Assembly: GCF_003011895.2 (NCBI RefSeq)
Contig: NZ_PXWF02000346.1
Coordinates: 27,898 to 91,897, forward strand
Source: Massilia glaciei
Lineage (GTDB): Bacteria; Pseudomonadota; Gammaproteobacteria; Burkholderiales; Burkholderiaceae_D
Length of the DNA stretch: 64,000 nt
Direction: 5' to 3'
A program made the position numbers and the translations under genes. The notes beneath the pieces are model-generated. The model was not told where the DNA came from. It searched no databases and worked only from the letters and a program-made list of their open reading frames with translations. The stretch's first letter is position 1, and each line of letters opens with the position of its first letter. This document shows, in pieces, positions 40,289 through 49,049 of this stretch.

Positions 40289-40969
40289 TTAGTCTTTTGG
40301 TTCGGACGGCGCCGCCGCCTTGGCGCGCGCGCGCTCCATGGCGGCCGCGATGATGGCGCGCTTGCGCTCCTTTTCGGCGGCTTCGTCGGGCGTGTTGGTC
40401 ACGCAGGCGCTGACCTCCTTCATTTTTGCCACCGCCTTGGCCGCCAGCCGCGCGTCGTTCTCGTCGCGTTCGCGCTTGAGGCGCAGTTCGCGCAGGTCGT
40501 GCCGCGCGCGCGCGCCGTCGGCCGCCTCCTGCGACCAGGCGGCCCAGCCGCTGCGCTCCTGCGTCACCGGGATCATGGCGATGCAGTCGACCGGGCAGGG
40601 CGCCACGCACAGGTCGCAGCCGGTGCACAGGCTCGGCAAAATGGTGTGCATTTGCTTGGCCGCGCCCATGATCGCGTCGACCGGGCAGGCCTGGATGCAC
40701 AGGGTGCAGCCGATGCAGAGCGACTCGTCGATGAAGGCGACCGGGCGCGCGCGCTCGACCCCGTTGACCGGATTGATCGGGATGACCGCGCGCCCCAACA
40801 ACTTGGCGAGCCGCGCCACGCCTTCCGCACCGCCGGGCGGGCACTGGTTGATGTCGGCCTCGCCAGCGGCGATCGCCTGCGCGTACGGGCGGCACGCCGG
40901 GTAGCCGCATTTGGTGCATTGCGTCTGCGGCAGCAGGTCTTCGATCTGGTCGGCGAGGGTTTTAAGCAC
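40289..40969 (-). CDS. rsxB: Electron transport complex protein RsxB/RnfB
   Basis: Iron-sulfur subunit of 226 residues. The N-terminal ASF domain cluster is [19 protein letters not shown] with a later Cys in NQCPPGG. Two ferredoxin 4Fe-4S motifs follow: [16 protein letters not shown] and [17 protein letters not shown] charged C-terminal tail of ~70 residues ends the protein. The N-terminal membrane anchor usual for RnfB is absent and no other rnf/rsx gene is adjacent. This short stand-alone form, paired with nth, is frequent in Burkholderiales; its partner is unknown. Confidence 0.9.
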   Translation of the reverse strand: MLKTLADQIEDLLPQTQCTKCGYPACRPYAQAIAAGEADINQCPPGGAEGVARLAKLLGRAVIPINPVNGVERARPVAFIDESLCIGCTLCIQACPVDAIMGAAKQMHTILPSLCTGCDLCVAPCPVDCIAMIPVTQERSGWAAWSQEAADGARARHDLRELRLKRERDENDARLAAKAVAKMKEVSACVTNTPDEAAEKERKRAIIAAAMERARAKAAAPSEPKD

Positions 40970-41052
40970 GGCGGTGTCGTTGTCTAATGGCAGGAAAAGA
41001 CATCAGCTGGAAAAGTCATCATTATCCGCCAATTGGCTTCGCGCCGGCGGAC

Positions 41053-41082
41053 GAAAAAAGCCCCGCGGCGTGAGCGGCGGGG
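41053..41082 (-). terminator. Rho-independent terminator downstream of phaZ
   Basis: On the minus strand CCCCGCCGCT...CCGCGGGG forms a GC-rich stem, followed by CTTTTTT. It lies 75 bp past the phaZ stop, beyond the 13-bp repeats. Confidence 0.7.
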
Positions 41083-41091
41083 ATTTCGGGA

Positions 41092-41156
41092 GCGTGGCGT
41101 TTAGGCGTGGCGTTTAGGCGTGGCGTTTAGGCGTGGCGTTTAAGCGTGGCGTTTGA
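41092..41156. repeat. Five tandem 13-bp repeats abutting the phaZ stop codon
   Basis: The unit GCGTGGCGTTTAG repeats at 41092, 41105, 41118, 41131 and 41144; the last two units differ by one or two bases at their ends. The array ends exactly at the phaZ stop (41157-41159), between that stop and the terminator. Confidence 0.9.
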
Positions 41157-42392
41157 TCATCCGTGTTTGCGGATGAACTTGCCGATCTCGGGGCAGATCG
41201 TCTCGCGCCAGCGGCGGCCCGAGAAGATGCCGTAGTGGCCCGCGCCGGGTGCGACGAAGTCCTTCTGCATGGCGGCCGGAATGCCCGTGCACAGTTCGTG
41301 CGCCGCCTGGGTCTGGCCGGCGCCGGAGATGTCGTCGAGCTCACCTTCGACGGTGAACAGCGCCACGGTCGTGATGTCCTGCGGACGCACCAGCTTGCCG
41401 CCGACCTTCCAGGTGCCCTTGGGCAGGCTGAAGTCCTGGAACACGGTCTTGATGGTGTCGAGGTAGTACTCTGCCGGCATGTCGAGCACCGCGTTGTACT
41501 CGTTGTAGAACTGGCGGTGGCCTTCCGCCGGTTCGTCGTCGCCGGCCACGAGGTGCTTGTAGAACTCGCGGTGGCTTTGCGCGTGGCGTCCCGGGTTCAT
41601 CGCGATGAAGCCGGCGTGCTGCAAAAAGCCCGGATAGACGCGTCGTCCGACGCCGGCGAAATTGCTCGGCACCGAGTAGATGACGGTGTTCTCGAACCAC
41701 GAGAACGGCTTTTCGATCGCCAGGTCGTTGACCGCCGTCGGCGATTTGCGCGGGTCGATCGGGCCGCCCATCATGATCATGGTCTTGGGCAGCTTGCTGT
41801 CCTTTTCCGTGGCCATGAGCGAGATCGCCGCCAGCACCGGCACCGTCGGCTGGCACACGGAGATCACGTGCAGGTCGGGCGCGAGCAGGCGGATGAAATC
41901 CTGCACGTAGTAGATGTAGTCGTCGAGGTGGAACGGGCCGGCCGACAGCGGCACCATGCGCGCGTCGATCCAGTCGGTGATGTAGACGTCGTGCGAGGTC
42001 AGCAGGGCGCGCACGGTGTCGCGCAGCAGCGTCGAGTGGTGGCCCGACAGCGGCGCCACGATCAGCACCTTCGGATGGTCCAGCGCCTTGATCTGCTTGT
42101 CGCTGAGGTCCTTCTTGAAATGCAGCAGGTGGCAGAAGGCGCGCGACTCGACCGTGAGCTCGAGCACGCCGACGGTCTCGCCGTCGACCAGGGTCGAGTC
42201 GATGCCGAAGGCCGGTTTTTGGTAGTCTTTGCCAAGGCGGTACATCAGTTCGTAGCCGGCGGCGATGCGTTGCGCGAACGGGGTGTGCGCGAACGGCGAC
42301 ACCGGGTTCGAAAATAGTTTGGACGACGCGTCCGCCCACTGCATCAGCGGGGTCATGAACGATCGTTGCATTTCGTGCAAGTGATATAGCAT
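41157..42392 (-). CDS. phaZ: Intracellular polyhydroxyalkanoate depolymerase
   Basis: Degrades stored poly-3-hydroxybutyrate granules in the cytoplasm. It has 411 residues from MLYHLHEMQRSF (42392, AAGGAAA upstream; 15 extra in-frame residues are open but unlikely). The nucleophile is Cys at ~180 in VISVCQPTVPVLAA, as in PhaZ1-type depolymerases where Cys replaces the lipase Ser. The C-terminal GAGHYGIFSGRRWRE supplies the His. There is no signal peptide, consistent with an intracellular enzyme. A PHA-system protein is encoded at 46830. Confidence 0.93.
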   Translation of the reverse strand: MLYHLHEMQRSFMTPLMQWADASSKLFSNPVSPFAHTPFAQRIAAGYELMYRLGKDYQKPAFGIDSTLVDGETVGVLELTVESRAFCHLLHFKKDLSDKQIKALDHPKVLIVAPLSGHHSTLLRDTVRALLTSHDVYITDWIDARMVPLSAGPFHLDDYIYYVQDFIRLLAPDLHVISVCQPTVPVLAAISLMATEKDSKLPKTMIMMGGPIDPRKSPTAVNDLAIEKPFSWFENTVIYSVPSNFAGVGRRVYPGFLQHAGFIAMNPGRHAQSHREFYKHLVAGDDEPAEGHRQFYNEYNAVLDMPAEYYLDTIKTVFQDFSLPKGTWKVGGKLVRPQDITTVALFTVEGELDDISGAGQTQAAHELCTGIPAAMQKDFVAPGAGHYGIFSGRRWRETICPEIGKFIRKHG

Positions 42393-42701
42393 AAATTTTC
42401 CTTCGTGAAGACCGACGCGTGACGTCGTTTTGCGCAAAGCGCCGTCGCCAATTATAGGCTAATTGCTGGATCTCACTGCAATTTTGGGTGCTCTCCAGAA
42501 ATTGTAGAAAATTGTAAGCAATACGTAAGCAAATGGGGTGGACGGTGGGCGTGCACGCAAACGCGATCCGCTTGAAGCAGTTTTAACACAAACTACCGGC
42601 CGCCGTTGATGGCCCACTTCACATAAAACGACAAATGCCCCGACTGGCGGGGCATCTGTGGCGCGGGAGTTACTGAACGGTTCAGCAGCGTCAGTGCGGC
42701 C
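42393..42701. other. Non-coding region upstream of phaZ
   Basis: No credible gene. AT-rich tracts at 42450-42530 probably hold the phaZ promoter, but no clear -35/-10 pair is assigned. A hairpin ATGCCCCGACTGGCGGGGCAT lies at 42635-42655; on the minus strand it is followed by a loose T-rich stretch, so it may end transcripts coming through the palindromic element. Confidence 0.5.
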
Positions 42702-42865
42702 CAGGAGCCTGCCGGACTTAGGATCGTCGGCTGCAAAAAGCGCTGGGCGGTCAATATTTCGCCGCTTTCTCGGCCAATAGCTCGCTATTGGCACTGCGAA
42801 ATCGTCAAAATCTGTCCTCGTCCAGCACTTTTTTCGCTTCGACTCCCTAAGTCCGCAGCCTCCTA
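42702..42865. repeat. Structured 164-bp palindromic element, copy 2
   Basis: Terminal inverted repeats AGGAGCCTGCCGGACTTAGG / CTAAGTCCGCAGCCTCCT enclose the same internal layout as 35832-35997, including a central GCCAATAG/CTATTGGC stem. The TAG stop of the reductase gene (42863-42865) is the outermost triplet. An open reading frame crossing it (42459-42794) is not supported. Confidence 0.85.
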
Positions 42866-43960
42866 GTCGAAGACGGGGCTTTCGACGCCGAGGATCTTGT
42901 GCAGTTTGGGCGAGGTCGTGGTGTACTGCATGTGGATTTTTTTATCCGGGAAGATGTAGGGCGCCGCGCCGAAGGCGGCCAGCGCCGCCTCGTGGAAGCC
43001 CGACAGGATCAGCTTCTTCTTGCCGGGGTAGGTGTTGATGTCGCCCACGGCGAAGATGCCCGGCACGTTGGTCTCGAATTTTTCGGTGTTGACGACCTTG
43101 AGCTGGCGGCGCTCGATGTCGAGGCCCCATTCGGCGATCGGGCCCAGTTTTGGCGACAGGCCGAAGAACACGAGCAGCATGTCGAGCGGCACGCGGCGCG
43201 TGACGCCGTCGGCGCCGGTGACCTTGACCTCGGTCAGCTGGCCGTCTCTCTCGTCGAAGCCGGTGACTTGGCCGATGATCAGTTGCATCTCGTAGGCCTC
43301 GCACAGGGCCTTCATCTTGGCCACCGAGGCGGGCGCGGCGCGGAAGTCCTCGCGGCGGTGCAGCAGCACCACGGACTCGGCCTTGCCGACGAAGTTCAGG
43401 GCCCAGTCGAGGGCCGAATCGCCGCCGCCGCAGATGATGATGTTCTTGCCGGTGAAGATGGCCGGGTCCTTGACGCGGTAGTGCAGCTGCGAGCCGTCGA
43501 AGCGCTCGATGCCGTCGACCTTGATGGTGCGCGCCTGGAACGAGCCGACGCCGGCGGCGATGAAGATGGTCTTGGTGACGAGGCGCGTGCCGGTCGAGGT
43601 CTCGACGTTGAAGCGGTTGTCCTCGCGCCGCTGCACCAGCGTGACCTCCTGGCTCAGGTGGAAGGTCGGCTCGAACGGCTCGATCTGCTTGAGCAGGTTG
43701 TCGGTGAGCTCCTGGCCGGTGCACACGGGCACGGCCGGGATGTCGTAGATCGGTTTGTCGGGATACAGCTCCACGCACTGGCCGCCCACGGCCGGCAGCG
43801 AGTCGATCACGTGGGCTTTGATTTCAAGAAGTCCCAGCTCGAAGACCTGGAACAGACCGACCGGGCCGGCGCCGATGATGACGGCGTCGGTGTCGATGGC
43901 GCCGGCGAAGGCGCTGTTGGCGGCGGGGGTGCCGGCTTCTTGGGTGGGGCTGATTGTCAT
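42863..43960 (-). CDS. Thioredoxin reductase-like ferredoxin--NADP+ reductase
   Basis: FAD enzyme of 365 residues exchanging electrons between NADPH and ferredoxin. The FAD motif is [20 protein letters not shown] and the NADP motif [17 protein letters not shown]. There is no redox-active CxxC of thioredoxin reductases, and the C-terminus VFAVGD-type segment [20 protein letters not shown] binds FAD. It lies 46 bp downstream of fdxA, its probable redox partner. Its stop lies in the terminal repeat of the palindromic element. Confidence 0.9.
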   Translation of the reverse strand: MTISPTQEAGTPAANSAFAGAIDTDAVIIGAGPVGLFQVFELGLLEIKAHVIDSLPAVGGQCVELYPDKPIYDIPAVPVCTGQELTDNLLKQIEPFEPTFHLSQEVTLVQRREDNRFNVETSTGTRLVTKTIFIAAGVGSFQARTIKVDGIERFDGSQLHYRVKDPAIFTGKNIIICGGGDSALDWALNFVGKAESVVLLHRREDFRAAPASVAKMKALCEAYEMQLIIGQVTGFDERDGQLTEVKVTGADGVTRRVPLDMLLVFFGLSPKLGPIAEWGLDIERRQLKVVNTEKFETNVPGIFAVGDINTYPGKKKLILSGFHEAALAAFGAAPYIFPDKKIHMQYTTTSPKLHKILGVESPVFD

Positions 43961-44006
43961 GCTGTTACTTCCTGTCGAGTTCGATTGGTGCGGCGGTGCG
44001 GCGTGC

Positions 44007-44330
44007 TTAGCGGATCAACTTGTCGATCTTGTGCTTGACGTCTTTCCATTCCTCGGCGTCGGGCAGCGGCGCCTTGGTCTTGGTGATCGACGGCCAGGTG
44101 CGGGCCAGATCGATGTTGATCTTGATGAACTGCTGCTGGTCGGCCGGCACGTCTTCTTCGGCGAAGATGGCGTTGACCGGGCATTCGGCCACGCAGACGG
44201 CGCAGTCGATGCACTCGTCCGGATCGATCGTCAGGAAGTTGGGGCCTTCCCGGAAACAATCGACCGGGCATACATCAACGCAATCGGTGTAACGACAGCT
44301 GATGCACGATTCGGTGACTACGTGGGTCAT
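44007..44330 (-). CDS. fdxA: 7Fe ferredoxin FdxA
   Basis: Small electron carrier of 107 residues from [20 protein letters not shown]. The first cluster motif [18 protein letters not shown] and the second [13 protein letters not shown] are those of 3Fe-4S/4Fe-4S FdxA proteins. The C-terminal ~45 residues ([17 protein letters not shown]) are the usual Azotobacter-type extension. An upstream in-frame Met at 44381 lacks family support. It lies upstream of the reductase on the same strand. Confidence 0.95.
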   Translation of the reverse strand: MTHVVTESCISCRYTDCVDVCPVDCFREGPNFLTIDPDECIDCAVCVAECPVNAIFAEEDVPADQQQFIKINIDLARTWPSITKTKAPLPDAEEWKDVKHKIDKLIR

Positions 44331-44571
44331 AACAGTCCTATCAATGAAGGGGGGTGCTGCGGCGACAAACGGGGAAAACACGGCGCGCCAGCGCTAGCAA
44401 AGCACTGTATTTTAAGGCAATTCGGTTTTTCCTACAAATCAGGCTTAGACACAATATACATAAGCAAATGCGGGCCGCGGCCGCCGGCTTGCCGGTCGGG
44501 CAGGCTTGGCCGGCGCCGACGGCGGCGCCGTCAGCCGACATTTTGCCTTACTTTACGGCAATGCGTGTGGT

Positions 44572-44850
44572 TCAGGCGGTATTGCGCAGGCGCTCGATGA
44601 GTGATTGCCAGGGGGCGGCGGCGGCGCTGCCGTCCTCGGTGAAGACGACGGTGCGGCGGGCGTCACCGTCGCACACGGTGACCTCCCAGCGCGGGATGTC
44701 GGCGCCGATGGCGGGCGGGGGCGCCTCGCCGAAGTCTAGCGAGTGCAGCAGGTCCTCGAGGTCGCGCCCGGCCGCGTGGGCGGCGGTGTCGATGTCGAAC
44801 AATTCGTACTGGCCGCTGAAGCCGCCGCCGCCTTTAGCCGAGATGTGCAT
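44572..44850 (-). CDS. Emfourin-type M4 metallopeptidase inhibitor
   Basis: Small protein of 92 residues (start 44850, MHISAKGGGGFSGQYELFDI) resembling emfourin, the inhibitor of protealysin-type M4 peptidases: GGGGFSG near the N-terminus, then RWEVTVCDGDARRTVVF and WQSLIERLR. It has no signal peptide. It lies 259 bp downstream of an M4-like peptidase gene on the same strand, the expected partner. The longer open frame upstream runs through repeat sequence and is not used. Confidence 0.75.
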   Translation of the reverse strand: MHISAKGGGGFSGQYELFDIDTAAHAAGRDLEDLLHSLDFGEAPPPAIGADIPRWEVTVCDGDARRTVVFTEDGSAAAAPWQSLIERLRNTA

Positions 44851-44972
44851 GGTGTTCCTTGGATTGGGTCCGGTGAAAGTGTAGCGAAACGCGGGCGCCG
44901 GCGGCGCCGGCGACGGCCGGGCGCCAATCCCGCCGGCCCAAAAACGTCCTCCGGCAGAAATCTTCCGCAATC

Positions 44973-44997
44973 GGGGTCAGACCCGGGGTCAGACCCC
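44973..44997. repeat. Two overlapping GGGGTCAGACCCC palindromes
   Basis: GGGGTCAGACCC (44973-44984) and GGGGTCAGACCCC (44985-44997) lie side by side between the peptidase and inhibitor genes. The same palindrome occurs at 10702-11043 and 56736-56966. No protein is encoded in 44851-45109. Confidence 0.85.
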
Positions 44998-45109
44998 GAT
45001 TGCGGAATCTTTCGCCGATGGGGCAGGCCCCAATTAGGAAATCCGGCGCAATTTGGGCGGTCCGGCCCTTCGCGGCGCCTGCTTTGGCGATTGTTCGCGG
45101 GCGGCACGC

Positions 45110-46639
45110 TCAGCCGGCCAGGCGCGCCGCTTCCGGCGGCGGCAGTTCGTCGCTGATGGGCGGCGGCAGCAGGCGCGTGTCGGGCTCGGCCGGGACCGCT
45201 TCGGCGCCCAGCCGGTTGTGCTCGGCGCACCAGCGCGCCAGCGCCTCGAGCTCGCCGTCGAGCACCCCCTCGACGTTGTAGTACTCGGCCAGGTTCATCG
45301 TGCCGCAGCAGGCGCGCCGGTCCTGCACCGTCCCCGGCGCGTCCCGCACCGCCGGCGCCAGCGGCACCCCGGCCTGGTGGTCCTCGCCCGGCGCCTGCCC
45401 CGACAGCACCACCTCGCGCAGCGCGAAACGGTTGCGGATGAAGTTGCGGTACTCGACCGGCTTGCCGTCGGCCTCGGCCAGCCGCAGCATTTCGTTGACC
45501 ACGTCGACGAAGGTCGCCGCGCGGTCCGGCGCGCCGATCAGGGAGCGCAGCAGCAGGCCGCGCAGGTAGTCGCCCACCGCGTGCAGCACCGCCGCGTCGT
45601 CGCGCTGGTCGGGCTTGCGCTCGTGGCTGAACAGGTCGGCCAGGATGTCGTACATGGCGCCCGTGAACACCTGCGAGATCGCGTGCACCTGGTCGCCCGC
45701 CTCGCTCATCGTGATGTCGTTGTCGGCGTTGCGCAATCCGTTCGAGCGCCCCAGCGCCAGCCCGAATTGCTCGGCGATGTCGGCCAGGAAGGTCTTGTCG
45801 TGCAGGCGCGCCTTGGTCTGCGCGATCACCGCCTCGCACTGGTCGAGCTGCGACAGCGCCAGGAAGATCGCGGTCAGGTCGCCGAAGGCCTCGTGCAGGC
45901 CGCCCGTCTGCGGCGGGTTGTCGGCCAGCAGCCACTCCGGCTTCAAGCCGTCGAGCACGGCGTGCCCTGTCTCGTGCGCGACGATGTCGAACGAGCGGCA
46001 GGTGAACACCCGTTCGGACGAACCGCTCGGCACGAAGTCGCCGAACTTGAGGCAGCACTGGCTGCGGCTGTAGAACGCGTTCATCACGTTCGGCAGGCCG
46101 TACGGGAACACCTGCAGCGGTTCGGTGTCGATGCTGCTGTTCCATTGCCAAGGCAGCGGCGAGGCGTGGTCGCTCTCGGCCAGCGCGCGCTGGTACATGG
46201 TCAGCGTCTGGCGCACCACCGCGAAGGTGTGCACGGCGTCGAACTGGGGGCTGTCGGGCGCGGCGATGAAGTCGCCGAAGGCGTTCGGGCTGACCGCCGC
46301 GATGCCCGGCTCGCCGTGCACGATGCGCGCGTCGCGCGGTCCCTCGAGCACGATGCCGGGCAGGAAGGCCTTGCGCGTGCCGACGTCGGTCACCGAGGGG
46401 TCCTGCTTCCACATCAGGACCCGCGCGCCGAAGGCGAACGGCAGCGGCACCGGCACAACCGCCGGCTGGCCCGGGCCTGCGGCGCGCGGCTTGCCCGGCT
46501 CGAGCGTCAGTTCGGCCACCTTGCGGTGGCGGCGGTACGGCGCGCTCGGGGTGGGCACAAAGCTGATCGGCGGCTGCTCGCGTTCGGGCAGCAGACCGGT
46601 GGTGGTGACGCTGATGCTTTTTTCCATGCTCTTTTCCAT
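45110..46639 (-). CDS. M4-like (thermolysin-type) metallopeptidase without signal peptide
   Basis: Gluzincin peptidase of about 509 residues. FDIVAHETGHAVLDGL holds the HExxH zinc site (~222-226). GGLHEAFGDLTAIF supplies the third ligand Glu (~250), and AGDQVHAISQVF matches the thermolysin catalytic His stretch (~319). The N-terminus has no signal peptide and no clear propeptide, so a cytoplasmic or non-classically exported enzyme is inferred. ATG 46639 is preceded by GGGAG; longer starts at 46654 or 46669 are possible. The C-terminal ~60 residues are Pro/Glu-rich. An emfourin-like inhibitor gene follows. Confidence 0.8.
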   Translation of the reverse strand: MEKSMEKSISVTTTGLLPEREQPPISFVPTPSAPYRRHRKVAELTLEPGKPRAAGPGQPAVVPVPLPFAFGARVLMWKQDPSVTDVGTRKAFLPGIVLEGPRDARIVHGEPGIAAVSPNAFGDFIAAPDSPQFDAVHTFAVVRQTLTMYQRALAESDHASPLPWQWNSSIDTEPLQVFPYGLPNVMNAFYSRSQCCLKFGDFVPSGSSERVFTCRSFDIVAHETGHAVLDGLKPEWLLADNPPQTGGLHEAFGDLTAIFLALSQLDQCEAVIAQTKARLHDKTFLADIAEQFGLALGRSNGLRNADNDITMSEAGDQVHAISQVFTGAMYDILADLFSHERKPDQRDDAAVLHAVGDYLRGLLLRSLIGAPDRAATFVDVVNEMLRLAEADGKPVEYRNFIRNRFALREVVLSGQAPGEDHQAGVPLAPAVRDAPGTVQDRRACCGTMNLAEYYNVEGVLDGELEALARWCAEHNRLGAEAVPAEPDTRLLPPPISDELPPPEAARLAG

Positions 46640-46829
46640 GATCTCGGCTCCCATGTTGCGGCCCGGCACGCGGTCCTGATGAGAAATGATGATCCTACAG
46701 GCAACACATGCCTTTGATTTCGATCAACCTAGGGGGAGGAGGGCGCGCCGTTCGCGTGTCTCTGGCAAAGCGCGCGTGCAACTGGCATGATGGCGCTTTA
46801 CACAAGAATAATTACGGAAGGATCGCCTC

Positions 46830-47111
46830 ATGGCCGACATCAGCATCGTGCACGAACACCACCTGACGCCGAAGAAAGCGCGCGAAGCGGCGCAAAAAGT
46901 GGCCGACAAGATCGCCGAGGAATTCGACATGGCATGCGAGTGGGACGGCGACGTGCTCCATTTCGAGCGCAGCGGCGTGCAGGGCTCGATGAAGCTCGAG
47001 AAGAAGCGGGTAGAGACCTACATCAAGCTCGGTTTCCTGATGAGCGCGTTCGCGCCGACCATCGAGGCGCGCGTGGCCGAGAACATGGCGTTGGTGTTCG
47101 GCCCGGCCTGA
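46830..47111 (+). CDS. Polyhydroxyalkanoic acid system family protein
   Basis: Protein of 93 residues covered by the PHA granule-region family: MADISIVHEHHLTPKKARE, CEWDGDVLHFERSGVQGSM and TYIKLGFLMSAFAPTIEARV. Its biochemical role is unclear, but it is often encoded near PHA genes; phaZ lies 4.4 kb away. The start at 46830 has GGAAGG upstream. It diverges from the peptidase gene. Confidence 0.85.
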   Translation: MADISIVHEHHLTPKKAREAAQKVADKIAEEFDMACEWDGDVLHFERSGVQGSMKLEKKRVETYIKLGFLMSAFAPTIEARVAENMALVFGPA

Positions 47112-47120
47112 CGAACGCGC

Positions 47121-47155
47121 AAAAAAAGCCGGCCGGGCTTTCAGGCCGGGCCGGC
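47121..47155 (-). terminator. Terminator between convergent genes
   Basis: GCCGGCCGGG...CCGGGCCGGC forms a strong stem. A run of seven A lies on its left, so it acts as a rho-independent terminator for the minus-strand acyl-CoA-binding protein gene. It could also stop the plus-strand PHA gene ending at 47111. Confidence 0.75.
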
Positions 47156-47206
47156 TGCTCCGCGCCGCGATCGCGGCGGGCGGCTTTGAATTACTTGATT
47201 ACTTGA

Positions 47207-47458
47207 TTACTTGAGTTCTTCGATCAGGTCGATGTATTGCTGCTTCGCCTCGTCGGCCGAGGTGCCCTTCAGGGCGGCCCAGGCGTCGAACTTGGCGCGC
47301 CCGACCATGTCGGTGAAGCCGGGGCGCGAGCCGGTCGCGTCGCCGCTCGAGGCTTGCTTGTACAGCGCGTAAATCTTCAGCAGCGTCATGTTGTCCGGGC
47401 GTTCCGCCAGGCTCTTGGAATCGGCCTGGGCCTGGTCGAACTGTTCTTGTAAGCTCAT
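47207..47458 (-). CDS. Acyl-CoA-binding protein
   Basis: Cytoplasmic four-helix protein of 83 residues that buffers long-chain acyl-CoA. Motifs MTLLKIYALYKQASSGDATG, PGFTDMVGRAKFDAW and EAKQQYIDLIEEL are those of ACBP, including the ligand-contacting Tyr/Lys residues. AAGGAG lies upstream of 47458. It diverges from the wax-ester synthase gene, which uses acyl-CoA. Confidence 0.95.
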   Translation of the reverse strand: MSLQEQFDQAQADSKSLAERPDNMTLLKIYALYKQASSGDATGSRPGFTDMVGRAKFDAWAALKGTSADEAKQQYIDLIEELK

Positions 47459-47591
47459 GAAATCTCCTTTGGTGGCTGAAAAATGTTGCTGTGATATTGC
47501 CCGTAGAGTAATGTCACTAGAATCTTATCGCATGATATGCAAGATTGCGCGACATAATAGAAAAAACACCAAACTTTAGAGGAGTTGCTCG

Positions 47592-49049
47592 ATGCTGTCC
47601 AAAGCGCTTTCCGCTTTTAGCCGCAAGAAAATGTCCACGGTCGACACGGCCTGGCTCCGGATGGACTCCGACGGCAACCTGATGATGATCGTGGGCGTGT
47701 CCATGCTCAGCAAACCGGTCAGCCCGGACGAGCTCAAGCACGCCTTGCAGTCGCGCTTCATGGTCTACAGTCGCTTCCGCAGCCGCGTCGTGAGCGACGT
47801 CTCGGGCAGCTGGTGGCAGGAGCAGGAGGTCGACCTCGACGACCATGTGATCCACACCGCGCTGGCCGACCCGGCCAAAAACAAGAGCAACAAGCCGGCC
47901 CTGCAGCATCTGGTGGGCAAGCTGTCGCAGCAGCGGCTCGACCCCGACAAACCCCTGTGGCAGATGCACCTGGTCGACAATTGCGTGGGCGAGGACGGCA
48001 AGCTGCGCCAGGCGCTGATCATCCGCATCCACCATTGCATCGCAGACGGCGTGGCGCTGGTGGGCGTGTTCATGTCGATGTTCGACACGCGCCCCGACGC
48101 CCCCGACCACCAGCCGACCGCGCGCGCCGCGGCCGCCGCCGAGGAGAGTCCGTGGGAGCAGATCATGCTGCCGGTCACGGCGGCCAGCCTGAAGGCGATC
48201 GACCTGTCCTCGACCATGTTCATGAAGTCGCTCGGCGTGCTGGGCGAACTCGACAAAATTCCGGCGCAGCTGACCAACCTGGCCGACACCGCCGGCCAGC
48301 TCGCCATCGACGCGGTCAAGCTGACCACGATGGAGGAGGACAGCCCGACCCGCCTCAAGGGCAAGCCGAACGGCAAAAAACACGTGTCGTGGAGCGAGCC
48401 GCTGCCGCTGTCCGAGGTCAAGGCGATCGGCAAGGCCTTCGGCTGCTCGATCAACGACGTGCTCATGGCCAGCGTGGCCGGGGCGCTGCGCTCCTACCTG
48501 CGCGTTAAGGGCGACGCCGTGGCGCACGACTGCGACGTGCGCGTGATGGTGCCGGTCAACCTGCGCAAGGCGAGCCGCCAGCAAAAGCTCGGCAACGCGT
48601 TCGGGCTGGTGCCGCTGGTGCTGCCGGTCGGGCTCGAGGACCCGGTGGCGCGCCTGTACGAGGTGCGCCACCGCATGAACGAGCTCAAGGGCAGTTACAC
48701 GGCGCTGGTGGCGATGTCGGTGCTCGGCGTGCTGGGCGCCACGCCCAAGCAGGTCCAGACCGAGATCCAGAATTATTTCGCGCGCAAGGCGACCGCCGTG
48801 ATGAGCAATGTGCCGGGGCCGCAGACGCCGCTGTTCATCGCCGGCAGCCAGCTCGACCAGTGCATGTTCTGGGTGCCGCAGTCGGGCGACATCGGCATCG
48901 GCGTGTCGATCCTGAGCTACAACGGCGGCGTGCAGTTCGGCATCGTCACCGACGACGCGCTGGTGCAGGACCCCGACAACATCATCAAGCGCTTCGCGCC
49001 CGAGTTCGAGAAACTGGTCATGATGGCGCTGATGGGCGACTGGGAATAG
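47592..49049 (+). CDS. Wax ester synthase / diacylglycerol acyltransferase (WS/DGAT)
   Basis: Acyltransferase making wax esters or triacylglycerol from acyl-CoA, 485 residues. The catalytic motif HHxxxDG is in IRIHHCIADGVALVG (~144-158). The N-terminal DTAWLRMD, the NDVLMASVAGALRSYL segment, and NVPGPQTPLFIAGSQLD near the C-terminus are family hallmarks. AGAGGAG at 47578-47584 sets the start. With the divergent ACBP it forms a storage-lipid pair. Confidence 0.92.
   Translation: MLSKALSAFSRKKMSTVDTAWLRMDSDGNLMMIVGVSMLSKPVSPDELKHALQSRFMVYSRFRSRVVSDVSGSWWQEQEVDLDDHVIHTALADPAKNKSNKPALQHLVGKLSQQRLDPDKPLWQMHLVDNCVGEDGKLRQALIIRIHHCIADGVALVGVFMSMFDTRPDAPDHQPTARAAAAAEESPWEQIMLPVTAASLKAIDLSSTMFMKSLGVLGELDKIPAQLTNLADTAGQLAIDAVKLTTMEEDSPTRLKGKPNGKKHVSWSEPLPLSEVKAIGKAFGCSINDVLMASVAGALRSYLRVKGDAVAHDCDVRVMVPVNLRKASRQQKLGNAFGLVPLVLPVGLEDPVARLYEVRHRMNELKGSYTALVAMSVLGVLGATPKQVQTEIQNYFARKATAVMSNVPGPQTPLFIAGSQLDQCMFWVPQSGDIGIGVSILSYNGGVQFGIVTDDALVQDPDNIIKRFAPEFEKLVMMALMGDWE

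Noticed and set aside
41092..41156. A small CRISPR array
   Set aside because: The 13-bp units are directly contiguous with no spacers and no cas genes are present.
42459..42794. A 111-residue protein in the gap upstream of phaZ
   Set aside because: The frame crosses the palindromic element and AT-rich control DNA and shows no conserved motif.
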